DNA of 64,000 nt, taken from Drouetiella hepatica Uher 2000/2452 (lineage in GTDB: Bacteria; Cyanobacteriota; Cyanobacteriia; Elainellales; Elainellaceae). Positions 16,767 to 25,266 of this stretch are shown one piece after another. The stretch spans positions 1 to 64,000 of the forward strand of contig JAHHHD010000002.1 of assembly GCA_019359505.1 (NCBI GenBank), read 5' to 3'. Under the pieces are notes generated by a model. It saw only the letters and a list, made by a program, of their open reading frames with translations. It was not told where the DNA came from and searched no databases. Position 1 is the stretch's first letter. Every line of letters starts with the position of its first letter. Both the position numbers and the translations under genes were made by a program.

Positions 16767-17630
16767 ATGAAGTGCATCATTAATCGTCGGGCAGAGTTTT
16801 CGGCGAGCCATCGCTACTGGCTGCCGGAGCTAAGTGAAGCGGAGAATACCGAGAAGTTTGGGCCTTGTGTCCGATCGCCCGGACATGGGCACAACTATGT
16901 GCTGTATGTGTCGATGGAGGGAGATCTGGATGAATACGGTATGGTCTTAAACCTGTCTGATGTGAAGCAGGTGATTAAGCGAGAGGTGACAAGTCAGCTT
17001 GATTTTTCCTATCTCAATCAGGCGTGGGAGGAGTTTAAACAGACTTTGCCGACGACCGAAAATATTGCGCGGGTGATCTGGACAAGGCTGGCTCCACATT
17101 TACCGATCACCCGTATCCAACTTTTTGAACATCCTGAACTTTGGGCAGACTATGAGGGAAATGACATGGAAGCGTATCTGACTATCAGCACTCACTTCAG
17201 CGCAGCTCACCGTTTGGCGTTGCCAACTTTAACGCTGGAGCAAAATTCTGAAATTTACGGCAAGTGCGCGCGGGTGAATGGGCATGGGCATAACTATCAC
17301 CTAGAGGTGACGATTAAGGGTGAGATGGATGCGCGGACGGGGATGATTGCGGATTTGGTAGCGTTTCAGAAGGCGGTTGAGGATTATGTGGTTGAGCCGT
17401 TTGACCACACGTTTCTGAATAAAGATATTCCTTACTTTGAGCAGGTGGTGCCGACAGCAGAGAATATTGCGATTCATATTCGGGATTTGCTTCAGGAGCC
17501 GATTCGGGCGATCGGTGCGACGCTTCACAAAATTAAGCTGATTGAAAGCCCAAATAATTCTTGTGAGGTTTACGGAGTTAGCGACGAGTTGCTGGTGCCT
17601 CGGCAGATACAGGAAGCGGCGATCGCATAG
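16767..17630 (+). CDS. Tandem-domain 6-pyruvoyl/6-carboxytetrahydropterin synthase (PTPS/QueD) homologue
   Basis: Two PTPS/QueD domains are fused in one 287-residue chain. The second (about 134-280) has the full set: zinc His residues H148, H173 and H175, catalytic C167 (KCARVNGHGHNY) and the D213-H214 pair (FDHTFLN). The first (about 1-130) keeps H15, C34, H40 and H42, but the Asp-His pair reads D79-F80 (LDFSYLN), so a catalytic His is lost. The family makes pterins from dihydroneopterin triphosphate, for queuosine or for cyanobacterial pterin glycosides. Which product is made here is not evident. The degenerate half may be structural or regulatory. Confidence 0.88.
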   Translation: MKCIINRRAEFSASHRYWLPELSEAENTEKFGPCVRSPGHGHNYVLYVSMEGDLDEYGMVLNLSDVKQVIKREVTSQLDFSYLNQAWEEFKQTLPTTENIARVIWTRLAPHLPITRIQLFEHPELWADYEGNDMEAYLTISTHFSAAHRLALPTLTLEQNSEIYGKCARVNGHGHNYHLEVTIKGEMDARTGMIADLVAFQKAVEDYVVEPFDHTFLNKDIPYFEQVVPTAENIAIHIRDLLQEPIRAIGATLHKIKLIESPNNSCEVYGVSDELLVPRQIQEAAIA

Positions 17631-17653
17631 CTAGCAGCCAACAGCCAACAGCC

Positions 17654-17670
17654 TTGGGGGTCTCCCCCAA
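17654..17670. terminator. Short G/C hairpin after the PTPS gene
   Basis: TTGGGGG-TCT-CCCCCAA, followed by AACCCCCGATGG. This C/G-rich motif is a familiar cyanobacterial intergenic repeat. Termination is possible but no T-run follows. Confidence 0.4.
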
Positions 17671-17785
17671 ACCCCCGATGGAGGACGGGCGCGTCCCCCA
17701 TACCCCCTCCGCACGAGTTAGTGGATGTGCAGCAGAAAGCGCTTCGCATTGATAGGCGGTAAGGAGTTCATGGATTGAGTAAAAA

Positions 17786-18409
17786 CTAGAACAAATCGAG
17801 CTGCTCTAGACGCAGGAAGTCTCGATTGACTTCTTGCCAAAGGGATTTGTTGTGGGGATCGGTGCGTAGGGCTTTTTTGAGGTAAATTCTGGCTTTTTCA
17901 CCCTGCTGGGTCTGAATCAAGTATCGGGCAAATCGCTGATAGGTGATGGCTTGCCACTGGCGTACTTCTGGGTCTTCTGGTAGTCGCTGTGAGAGTCCTT
18001 CTACTAGGGCGATCGCTCTGGGGAACCGCTGCTCTTTTAGCATCTGCTGAAGCTGGATGTAGGCATCTCGCTTGAGCTTGCGATCGGTAGGCGATAGCTC
18101 TGGAGAGTTTTGTAGGGGAGGCGATTTGGGCTTGACTGATACTTTAACTTGCGGCGGCTGGGAGGGTGACGATCGTTGAGTGAGATTGACGGTGGGCGAG
18201 TCTACTCCATCTGCTGGCGGCTGGATAATGCTAATGAGCTGTCGGTAAGCATCTGTGAGCTGAATAAATTTTTCTTTTGCTTGCTGCTGGTTTTCTGGAT
18301 TGGAGTCTGGATGGTAGATTCTTGCCAAACGACGATAGGAGGCTTTGATGTCTTCGTAGGAAGCCCCCATTCTCAATCCCAAAACTCGATAACAGTCTAC
18401 AATCTCCAT
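17786..18409 (-). CDS. J-domain (DnaJ-like) protein with C-terminal TPR-like region
   Basis: The N-terminal J domain (about residues 4-65) has the HPD motif (IYHPDSNPENQ) that stimulates Hsp70 ATPase activity. A Pro/Ser-rich linker follows. The C-terminal 100 residues are helical with a TPR-like pattern (ARIYLKKALRTDPHN). There is no Gly/Phe or zinc-finger region, so it is a type III J protein. The start is placed at ATG 18409 (MEIVDCYRVLG). An upstream in-frame start at 18448 lies inside the 24-bp palindrome that terminates clpP and is rejected. It is probably a specialised DnaK co-chaperone. Confidence 0.88.
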   Translation of the reverse strand: MEIVDCYRVLGLRMGASYEDIKASYRRLARIYHPDSNPENQQQAKEKFIQLTDAYRQLISIIQPPADGVDSPTVNLTQRSSPSQPPQVKVSVKPKSPPLQNSPELSPTDRKLKRDAYIQLQQMLKEQRFPRAIALVEGLSQRLPEDPEVRQWQAITYQRFARYLIQTQQGEKARIYLKKALRTDPHNKSLWQEVNRDFLRLEQLDLF

Positions 18410-18422
18410 CAATATGAATAAT

Positions 18423-18446
18423 GGCAGAATTATCGATAATTCTGCC
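18423..18446 (-). terminator. Perfect 24-bp palindrome ending the clp operon
   Basis: GGCAGAATTATCGATAATTCTGCC reads the same on both strands. It lies between the clpP stop (18506) and the J-protein start (18409), both on the reverse strand. The AT-rich segment that follows favours transcript termination; a protein-binding operator is an alternative. Confidence 0.6.
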
Positions 18447-18505
18447 ACTCGCGATAAATAAAAATTGGGCGATCGGACTCAGGTGTCTACTTTAGGTGGT
18501 TGGAC

Positions 18506-19105
18506 TTAAGTAGTCTGATAGACAACGCGATCGATCAATCCGTATGCCATGGCATCTTCGGCAGACATGAAGTTGTCGCGATCGGTGTCTTTGGCAATCT
18601 GCTCAACGGATTTTCCGGTGTGGTGCGCCATTAGCTCGTTTAGCTCTTGGCGAACACGCAGAATTTGCTTGGCTTCAATATCAATATCGGTTGCCTGTCT
18701 ACGGCCACCTGTACCGCCTAGAGGCTGGTGAATCATGATCCGCGAGTGGGGCAAAGCCAGACGCTTGCCTTTGCTGCCAGCGGTTAACAAGAATGCACCC
18801 ATAGAAGCCGCTAAGCCCACGCAGATGGTGACCACTTCTGATTTGATATGCTGCATGGTGTCATAGATTGCCATGCCAGCCGTTACCGAGCCACCTGGAG
18901 AGTTGATGTACAGGTAAATGGGCTTGTTTTGATCGTCTGAATCGAGATAGAGCATATAGGCAACGATCGCATTAGCAATGCCATCATCAACTTCTTCAGA
19001 AAGGAAGATAATCCGCTCTCGGAACAGGCGCTCATAGATATTGATCCACTGCTCGTAGGAGCTGCCTGGAAGACGGTATGGAACGCTGGGAACTCCGATA
19101 GGCAT
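18506..19105 (-). CDS. clpP: ATP-dependent Clp protease proteolytic subunit (catalytic)
   Basis: This is the active serine-protease subunit of the Clp core. The catalytic triad aligns with E. coli ClpP: S101 (GLAASMGAF), H126 (RIMIHQPLG) and D175 (DTDRD). The length of 199 residues is typical. It is the third gene of a reverse-strand operon, after a ClpR and a ClpR-like subunit, with 28 bp to the middle gene. By analogy with the Synechococcus ClpP3/R core it should co-assemble with the inactive paralogues upstream and be fed by ClpC. The family core degrades regulated and damaged proteins. Confidence 0.95.
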   Translation of the reverse strand: MPIGVPSVPYRLPGSSYEQWINIYERLFRERIIFLSEEVDDGIANAIVAYMLYLDSDDQNKPIYLYINSPGGSVTAGMAIYDTMQHIKSEVVTICVGLAASMGAFLLTAGSKGKRLALPHSRIMIHQPLGGTGGRRQATDIDIEAKQILRVRQELNELMAHHTGKSVEQIAKDTDRDNFMSAEDAMAYGLIDRVVYQTT

Positions 19106-19133
19106 AGGTTTAGAGGGATAGAGGTAGAAGAAT

Positions 19134-19802
19134 TTAGGTTAAAACTGCTGCAGGGATATTCAGATCCTTGGGGCTTTCAAGGACGCGATCGATTAATCCG
19201 TACTCTTTTGCTTGATGGGGCGTCATGTACAGGGTGCGATTTGTATCCAGCGTGATTTTCTCAACCGTTTGCCCTGTCGTTTGAGCAAGAATCTCCAGCA
19301 TCAGCGCTTTCTTGGACATCACCTCTTTCGCCGTAATGTCAATATCGGTCGCCTGTCCTTGACCGCCAATTCGAGGATGATCTAGGACGATCGTGGAATG
19401 AGGTAGACTCACGCGATTGCCCGCCGTACCTGCTGCCAGCAGCATTGCCGCCATGCCCACTGCCTGACCTAGACAGATCGTCATCACAGGTGATTTGATA
19501 TGCCGCATGGTGTCGTAGATTGCCATGCCCGCCATAATCGACATGTTGCCAGCCGTAATATTCGCCATCCCGGCATCCACCGGATCACCCAGTGAATTAA
19601 TGTAAAGGCGAATCGGCTTGGTCTGATCTTCTGAATCGAGGTAGAGCAGCGCGGAAATAATTGAATTCGCCAAGCCGTCTGTCAGGGGCTGATTCAAGAA
19701 TATAATCCGCTCCTGGCTCAGGCGTGTGAAAATATTCACCCACTGCCAGTTTTGGCTACCCGGAATGTTGTATGGAACCCGTAAAACATCATCGACAGAC
19801 AT
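19134..19802 (-). CDS. Inactive ClpP paralogue (ClpR-like) with all three catalytic residues replaced
   Basis: This has a ClpP fold of 222 residues, but the triad is gone: Ser becomes Gly116 (GQAVGMAAM), His becomes Asp141 (TIVLDHP) and Asp becomes Asn188 (DTNRT). An insertion of about ten residues ([10 protein letters not shown], about 80-89) sits in the stretch equivalent to the substrate-facing helix after the oxyanion region. It lies between clpR and clpP in one operon (57 and 28 bp gaps), so co-assembly into a mixed heptameric ring is likely. It cannot be a peptidase on sequence grounds. A structural or adaptor-docking role is inferred. Confidence 0.88.
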   Translation of the reverse strand: MSVDDVLRVPYNIPGSQNWQWVNIFTRLSQERIIFLNQPLTDGLANSIISALLYLDSEDQTKPIRLYINSLGDPVDAGMANITAGNMSIMAGMAIYDTMRHIKSPVMTICLGQAVGMAAMLLAAGTAGNRVSLPHSTIVLDHPRIGGQGQATDIDITAKEVMSKKALMLEILAQTTGQTVEKITLDTNRTLYMTPHQAKEYGLIDRVLESPKDLNIPAAVLT

Positions 19803-19859
19803 AGGTCTAGAAAATAGAGGATGTGAACAACCCCTGCTTAAAAGTAAAGAGTAGAGGCT

Positions 19860-20543
19860 TTAAACGATTGCAGGGAGTGGCTTAGGCAAGTCTTTGATGC
19901 TTTCCAGCACGCGATCGATCAGCCCATACTCTTTTGCCACCTGGGGAGTCATATAGAGAGTGCGATCGGTATCTTTGGCAATCTTCTCGGCAGGTTGTCC
20001 AGTGCTTTTAGCCAAAATGTCCAGCATTGCCGCCTTGTTTTCTAGCACTTCTTTTGCCCGAATTTGAATATCGGTTGCCTGACCCCGTGCGCCTGTGCGA
20101 GGCTGGTTTAAGACGATCGTGGCATGGGGAAGACTGGCTCGGAAGCCTTTTGCACCCGCCGCCAAAATCATGGCTGCTGTACCCATCGCCTGACCTAAAC
20201 AAATCGTGTGGACAGGAGGCTTGATGTAATTGATGGTGTCACAGACAGCAAATGCCTCAGTTTCATAACCGATCGCATCTCCGGTATACCAAGAAGTACC
20301 CACCGAATTAATGTAGAAAAAGATCGGTTTATCGGGATCTTCAAATTGCAGATACAGCAGTTGAGCGATAATCAGCTTTGTGACATCAACACCTAACTGA
20401 CGCTTGAAGTCATCCGATGAAACTAATGGTAGCCCTAGGTAAATAATGCGCTCCTTCAACAGCAGTGAAGGCAGGTCAGGCGGCGGAGTGCGATAAGAAG
20501 CATCTCCATAGTATTGAGACTGAACAGCTTTAATAGAACCCAT
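19860..20543 (-). CDS. clpR: ClpR, non-catalytic Clp core subunit
   Basis: This 227-residue ClpP homologue opens with the pattern of cyanobacterial ClpR (YYGDASYRTPPPDLPSLLLKERIIYLG). The nucleophile Ser is Gly121 (GQAMGTAAM) and the catalytic His position is Asn146 (TIVLNQP), while the Asp of DTDR is kept. A short extra segment (SSDDFKRQLGVDV, about 42-54) interrupts the usual N-terminal helix. It is the first gene of the clpR / clpR-like / clpP operon. In Synechococcus, ClpR joins ClpP3 to form the mixed core that works with ClpC. That role is likely here. Confidence 0.92.
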   Translation of the reverse strand: MGSIKAVQSQYYGDASYRTPPPDLPSLLLKERIIYLGLPLVSSDDFKRQLGVDVTKLIIAQLLYLQFEDPDKPIFFYINSVGTSWYTGDAIGYETEAFAVCDTINYIKPPVHTICLGQAMGTAAMILAAGAKGFRASLPHATIVLNQPRTGARGQATDIQIRAKEVLENKAAMLDILAKSTGQPAEKIAKDTDRTLYMTPQVAKEYGLIDRVLESIKDLPKPLPAIV

Positions 20544-20961
20544 AGCGTGCTGTTACCTGAAAAAGGAGCATTGTTTTTACCATAGTAACGTAAAGCCATG
20601 GGCAACCATTGCCGCCTACAGAAGAGATACAGCTAGGGATATCCGAACCTTCAGACCTTCGGCTAGTCGCAAAATCTCTCCGTAAAGCTAGGATGGCAAA
20701 ATGAAGCTACATCTGGTAATAGTGTCTTATCTCAGCAGATGATCTGAAGATGATTCAGTCAGTCGGTCATCTCAAGCCGATGAGAGAATTTTCTGAAAAA
20801 GCGCTGCAAAAAACCAACTTTTTATCCAAAGCATTCATCTAAACGTCTCGATTTAAGACGCGCCGTGAACATTCTTCTGACCCCATGCTTTACCTAAAGC
20901 AGCTCTTCTCAATCTCATAATCTTTAACATCTCATAATCTTTAACGTTGGAGCTTTTTGCC
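20544..20961. other. Divergent intergenic region with a 17-bp tandem repeat
   Basis: This region of about 418 bp between clpR and the VWA gene has no supportable gene. It ends with a perfect two-unit 17-bp repeat (20912-20945) just upstream of the VWA start. The clpR promoter must lie at its left end, but no box is clear enough to call. Confidence 0.6.
20912..20945. repeat. 17-bp direct tandem repeat upstream of the VWA gene
   Basis: ATCTCATAATCTTTAAC occurs twice without mismatch, ending 16 bp before the ATG at 20962. It shares the 17-bp unit length with arrays at 30861-30928 and 37134-37180, but not their sequence. Confidence 0.9.
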
Positions 20962-22212
20962 ATGAGAGTCGGTTTGCAAGCTGCGTTGGGGGATGTCAAT
21001 TTAGATGCCACTCAAGCCAGCAGCCAGAGACAGCTAGCCGTCTCGCTATCGGCAATTGCCGATGGGAGCGATCGCACTGCTCCCCTCAATCTTTGCCTGA
21101 TTCTGGATCACAGCGGCTCGATGAACGGGCGCGCCCTGGAAACAGTGAAACAGGCGGCGCAACATATTGTAGACAGCCTTTCACCGGGCGATCGCCTCTC
21201 AATCGTAGTCTTCGATCACCATGCCAAAGTGCTGGTGCCCAATCAGCTCATCGACAATCCGGCAGACATCAAGCGAGACATTCAGCGCCTCCAGGCTAGC
21301 GGTGGTACGGCGATCGATGAAGGGATGCGTCTTGGCATTGAGGAACTGGCAAAGGGCAAGAAAGACAGCATCTCTCAAGCCTTTTTGCTAACGGATGGCG
21401 AAAACGAGCATGGCGATAATTCCCGCTGCCTAAAGCTGGCAGGTCTAGCGGCTAACTACAGCATTACTCTCAACGCGCTGGGATTTGGCGATCGCTGGAA
21501 CCAGGACATCCTGGAGAAAATTGCCGATGCCGGGGGCGGCTCTCTTTCCTACATTCAACAGCCCGAAGCTGCCGTTAGTGCCTTTAGCCGTCTGTTCACC
21601 CGCATTCAGTCGGTGGGGCTGACTAATGCTCACCTGATGCTTTCCCTCACGCCCCAGGCGAGTCTGGCGGAGCTAAAGCCGATCGCCCAAGTCGTTCCAG
21701 ACACCATTGAGCTGACTGCTCTTCCAGAAAATGGGCAATATGTCGTGCGGCTAGGCGATCTGATGACAGATAGCCCCAGAGTCGTGCTAGCAAACCTCTA
21801 TATTCGGCAGTTGCCAGAGGGCATCCATCCGATCGCCCAAGTTCAGGTGCGCTACGACAATCCAATGACAGGTCAGACAGGTCTACTCTCTGAAAGCATT
21901 CCAATTGAGGTGACCTCTCTGCGGCTCTATCAGCCTGCTCCCAATGCCGAGGTGCAGCAGCATATCCTAGCGCTGGCAAAGTATCGTCAAACTCAAATTG
22001 CTGAAACGAAGCTACAGCAGGGCGATCGCGCTGGAGCAGCCACTATGCTGCAATCTGCTGCTAAAACTGCCCTGCAAATGGGCGATAAAAACGCAGCTAC
22101 CGTGCTGCAAGACAACGCCACTCGCTTGCAATCTGGCGAGGACTTGTCTGATGCTGACCGCAAGAAAACGCGGATTGCCTCCAAAACCGTCCTTCAACAG
22201 GGGAAGGAATAG
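20962..22212 (+). CDS. VWA-domain protein
   Basis: This protein of about 416 residues has a von Willebrand A domain at about 40-215. The MIDAS metal site is complete: DHSGS at residue 49 on, the Thr of GGTAID and the Asp of LLTDGENEHG. The C-terminal half is beta-rich and then helical. There is no signal peptide, so it is probably a cytosolic scaffold or regulator. VWA proteins often work with MoxR-type AAA+ ATPases, and one lies about 4 kb downstream, although not adjacent. The ATG at 20962 (MRVGLQA) is preferred to the TTG at 20947. A remnant of a second VWA gene lies directly after it on the opposite strand. Confidence 0.88.
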   Translation: MRVGLQAALGDVNLDATQASSQRQLAVSLSAIADGSDRTAPLNLCLILDHSGSMNGRALETVKQAAQHIVDSLSPGDRLSIVVFDHHAKVLVPNQLIDNPADIKRDIQRLQASGGTAIDEGMRLGIEELAKGKKDSISQAFLLTDGENEHGDNSRCLKLAGLAANYSITLNALGFGDRWNQDILEKIADAGGGSLSYIQQPEAAVSAFSRLFTRIQSVGLTNAHLMLSLTPQASLAELKPIAQVVPDTIELTALPENGQYVVRLGDLMTDSPRVVLANLYIRQLPEGIHPIAQVQVRYDNPMTGQTGLLSESIPIEVTSLRLYQPAPNAEVQQHILALAKYRQTQIAETKLQQGDRAGAATMLQSAAKTALQMGDKNAATVLQDNATRLQSGEDLSDADRKKTRIASKTVLQQGKE

Positions 22213-22378
22213 CACGCTGAGAAGATAAGCCTCTGGCAATCATATCCTCGCCAATCTGAATGAAGCCAATCCCCAATTCTGCGTCAGCCTCCAGCCTGTG
22301 GGTAGCGGCTTTAATCGCCTTTGCCATAATCCCGTCTGGGTCAAAGGTTTCACAGGTTTGAATCAGATTCAGGCACGG
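22213..22378 (-). pseudogene. Remnant of a second VWA-domain gene
   Basis: On the reverse strand, one frame reads LIQTCETFDPDGIM and then AIKAATHRLEADAELGIGFIQIGED. Both halves look like separate conserved stretches of the cyanobacterial cytosolic VWA family: the early CETFDPDGI(T/V)VY block and the later LAISFIQIG block. They are joined with the MIDAS region between them deleted, and there is no usable start or C-terminus. I infer a decayed gene with an internal deletion, next to the intact VWA gene. Family matching is from memory. Confidence 0.5.
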
Positions 22379-22398
22379 CTGTTTGAGCAGCCGTGCCT
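22371..22398. terminator. Stem-loop between VWA gene and downstream reverse gene
   Basis: AGGCACGGCT-GTTTGAGC-AGCCGTGCCT is a perfect 10-bp stem with an 8-base loop between convergent genes. There is no T-run on either strand, so it may be a transcript-stabilising or pause hairpin. Confidence 0.5.
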
Positions 22399-22444
22399 AA
22401 ATCTGGTGACGCTGATTTTAGCTATGAAACAATGCCCTGAATTT

Positions 22445-22750
22445 CTAAGAGGCTTGAGTAATGCCCAGTAGCGACTGGTGAAGCGATCGCCACTCCTCAA
22501 AACACAAGCCCTTCGCCTCAAAGCGCTCTCGCAAAAAACCAGATAACGCCTGACAAGCCATCCGCCAGTTAACAGCATCTTGGGCGACTTTTAGAGCTTC
22601 CGTTACAGACTTACAGGGAATAAAATCTCTGATTCTTTCTCGGCAGGGAGAAAAGCAAACAATCTGAAAGCCACCTTCTGCAAAAGAAATTTCAATCAAC
22701 CAACCCTGATAAAAGTCCGACAAGATTTGGGCGTTTGCGTGGTCATTCAC
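22445..22750 (-). CDS. Conserved hypothetical protein
   Basis: This protein of about 101 residues starts at a GTG at 22750. The sequence is compact and well mixed, with no membrane segment and no named motif. The opening pattern (ILSDFYQGWLIEISFAEGGFQIVCFSP...SEALKVAQDAV-like) resembles small soluble proteins repeatedly seen in cyanobacterial genomes. It is convergent with the VWA gene remnant. The function is unknown. Confidence 0.6.
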   Translation of the reverse strand: MNDHANAQILSDFYQGWLIEISFAEGGFQIVCFSPCRERIRDFIPCKSVTEALKVAQDAVNWRMACQALSGFLRERFEAKGLCFEEWRSLHQSLLGITQAS

Positions 22751-22984
22751 GGGTCAAAACTCACTCTCTAAACACAGCAGCTTTATAGATAAGACAGCAA
22801 ATTAGTAAGACGGCGAATAATGTATCGCTACAGACATTTTTGTTTCTTTAATCTAGCTAAACCCACATAAGTCGAGTAGAGCCACTCAGCGGAACTGTAT
22901 CCGCTATCACTGCAAAGACCTTAAGCGCTTTTCTACCTTGACAGCGCTGACTACACTAGAGCTGGACTATAGATTTCTTCTTCC

Positions 22985-23827
22985 ATGAATCTTCTGGTGA
23001 GTAACGATGACGGCATTTTTGCCCTGGGTGTGCAGACATTGGCAAATACCTTGGCGATCGCCGGACATCAGGTAACGGTTGTGTGCCCCGATCGAGAACG
23101 GTCTGCCACAGGTCACGGATTGACGCTCCATGATCCAATTCGGGCAGAAGTCGTAGAATCTGCATTTCACGCATCCATCAAAGCCTGGGCTTGTTCAGGC
23201 ACGCCCTCTGATTGCGTCAAGCTGGCATTAGGAACCTTACTAGACAACCCACCCGATATGGTGCTTTCTGGGATTAATCATGGGGCGAACTTGGGCACAG
23301 ATGTGCTGTATTCGGGCACAGTATCGGCGGCAATGGAAGGCGTACTTGAGGGAATTCCCTCTATCGCCTTCAGCCTTGCCAGCTATTCTTCTCAAGGCTT
23401 TCAGCCTGCTGCAGACTTCGCCAATAAGCTAGCCACTCACCTGCACAGGCATCCTCTACCGCAGATTAGCTTGCTTAGCGTCAATATTCCAGCCGTGCCA
23501 CAACAAGACATTGCCGGAGTTGCCATGACTCGCCAAGGCATTCGCCGATATTTTGATGTTTTTGAGAAACGTCTTGATCCGCGAGGCAAGACTTACTACT
23601 GGCTATCGGGCGAAGTCATCGAAGATACAGATGAGGCTGAGCCAGCCTCACCAGAAATGGCGAGCCTAAAAGCGGCAGGAATTGAGCTAGAGTGGTTTCG
23701 GAAAGCACCCACAGATGTGCAGGCAATTCGACAGAATTACATCACAATTACGCCACTGCAATACAATTTGACCTGTGCATCCGGTTTAGTTTCTCTACAG
23801 GGCTGGCAGGATAGCTTTTCTCAATAA
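22985..23827 (+). CDS. surE: 5'/3'-nucleotidase SurE
   Basis: This is a metal-dependent phosphatase acting on nucleoside monophosphates. The invariant NDDG motif (residues 7-10), the [25 protein letters not shown] block and the CSGTPSDCV stretch are all present. At 280 residues it has the longer C-terminal arm used for dimer or tetramer swapping. It stands alone between a hypothetical gene and a long spacer. SurE is linked to stationary-phase survival in other bacteria, and here a role in nucleotide salvage is the safe reading. Confidence 0.95.
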   Translation: MNLLVSNDDGIFALGVQTLANTLAIAGHQVTVVCPDRERSATGHGLTLHDPIRAEVVESAFHASIKAWACSGTPSDCVKLALGTLLDNPPDMVLSGINHGANLGTDVLYSGTVSAAMEGVLEGIPSIAFSLASYSSQGFQPAADFANKLATHLHRHPLPQISLLSVNIPAVPQQDIAGVAMTRQGIRRYFDVFEKRLDPRGKTYYWLSGEVIEDTDEAEPASPEMASLKAAGIELEWFRKAPTDVQAIRQNYITITPLQYNLTCASGLVSLQGWQDSFSQ

Positions 23828-24270
23828 ATCTTCTGTGTAGATCCTGAAACTTCTAGCCCATCCCGGTAAGAAAAGGTAATTCTCGACCTGATAATCAAAC
23901 GTCTGAAATGGAGCTTACCACCTCAGTCTATCTTTGAAGATTTAGGGTAAGTTTGTGGGTAAAGAGGTGAAGTTCTCAGAAGTGAAGAGCTGAAAGATGA
24001 GTCACTTGCCTTGAGTCGGGGTCTTGAGTCGGGTCACAAGCGATCGCGCTAAGCATGTCACTTAACACCTACCCTTGAAATTACCGAAACTTAGGAGATA
24101 GTTTGGTAAAAGTTTGGGCACAATGGACAAAGGATGCCTCAGGCAAAGTTTATCCCCAGAAGTGACAGATGGTACAGAGTGGCAAAGGGTATAAAGCAGT
24201 GGACAGCATACCAGGCTACAAACACAGGATGCTTTGACCGAGACTTGGGGGAATCTGGCGAAAAACGCTT
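23828..24270. other. Intergenic region of 443 bp
   Basis: There is no supportable gene between surE and the metallo-hydrolase. A short near-tandem repeat (CTTGAGTCGGGG / CTTGAGTCGGGT around 24010-24040) is the only structure seen. Confidence 0.5.
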
Positions 24271-25143
24271 ATGTCTAACCTAAAAATGTCTGACATGCAA
24301 GATCAATTTACAGTTCATTTTTGGGGCGTTAGGGGAAGTATCGCCTGTCCGGGGTCAAATACAGTACGCTATGGCGGCAACACCTCCTGCGTTGAGATGC
24401 GCGTCGGCGGACATCGGCTCACGTTTGACGGCGGCACAGGGCTACGGGTGCTAGGACAAAAGCTGTTAGCCGAAATGCCGATCGAAGCCCATATGTTTTT
24501 TACGCACTCCCATTGGGATCACATCCAGGGTTTTCCGTTCTTTGTCCCGGCTTTTGTCAAGATTAACCGCTTTCATATTTATGGAGCGATCGCCCCTAAC
24601 GGCTCCACCATCGAGCAACGCCTGAATGACCAGATGCTGCATCCCAATTTTCCAGTGCCACTGCAAATTATGGGAGCTGATCTCAAGTTTTACGATTTAG
24701 AAGTAGGCGAAGCGGTGCAGTTGGGCGATGTTTTGGTAGAGAATGCCTTGCTGAATCATCCTGGGGAAGCGATCGGCTATCGGGTGAGCTGGAATGGACA
24801 TGCGGCGGCCTATGTGACAGATACCGAGCATTTTCCCGATCGCCTGGATGAAAATGTGCTGTGGCTGGCGCGGGATGCCGATATTTTGATCTACGATGCT
24901 ACCTATACCGATGCCGAGTATCATGACCCGCGATCGAGCAAGGTGGGCTGGGGGCACTCGACCTGGCAAGAAGCGGTGAAAGTTGCAAAAGCTGCCAACG
25001 TCAAAAAGCTGGTGATCTTCCATCACGATCCGCTGCACGATGATAACTTTATGGATCAGCTCAAAGAGGATACCGCCCGCGAATTCTCTAACAGCATTGT
25101 GGCTTGGGAAGGGATGGAGCTGGATTTGCAGTCGCTCATTTAA
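24271..25143 (+). CDS. Metallo-beta-lactamase-fold hydrolase (phosphodiesterase-like)
   Basis: This 290-residue cytosolic protein has the metal-binding HxHxDH motif at H79-H84 (THSHWDHIQGF), a further His in LLNHPGEAIGY, an Asp in YVTDTEH and a late FHHDP. The HFWGVRGSIACPG opening and the GGNTSC block mark the group often annotated as MBL-fold proteins related to cyclic-nucleotide phosphodiesterases. The substrate is unknown. Several ATG codons (24271, 24286, 24295) could start translation; the first is used. A degenerate 14-bp tandem array begins exactly at its stop codon. Confidence 0.88.
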   Translation: MSNLKMSDMQDQFTVHFWGVRGSIACPGSNTVRYGGNTSCVEMRVGGHRLTFDGGTGLRVLGQKLLAEMPIEAHMFFTHSHWDHIQGFPFFVPAFVKINRFHIYGAIAPNGSTIEQRLNDQMLHPNFPVPLQIMGADLKFYDLEVGEAVQLGDVLVENALLNHPGEAIGYRVSWNGHAAAYVTDTEHFPDRLDENVLWLARDADILIYDATYTDAEYHDPRSSKVGWGHSTWQEAVKVAKAANVKKLVIFHHDPLHDDNFMDQLKEDTAREFSNSIVAWEGMELDLQSLI

Positions 25144-25210
25144 TTGGTCTAATGTAATCGGTCTGAAGCGATTAGCCTAAAGTAATCAGCCTAAAGTAAT
25201 CAGCCTAAAA
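25141..25210. repeat. Degenerate 14-bp tandem array starting at a stop codon
   Basis: There are five consecutive 14-bp units from the TAA stop onward: TAATTGGTCTAATG, TAATCGGTCTGAAG, CGATTAGCCTAAAG, TAATCAGCCTAAAG and TAATCAGCCTAAAA. The first unit contains the stop codon itself, and the last units are the most alike. Confidence 0.88.
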
Positions 25211-25266
25211 TTTTGCTCGGAAAGTTTGGTTCGGCTCAGAGCTGGAAATGTGTCAGAATGTAAAGC

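Noticed and set aside
18410-18448. Upstream start for the J-domain protein
   Set aside because: It lies inside the palindromic terminator and adds a hydrophobic leader not expected before a J domain.
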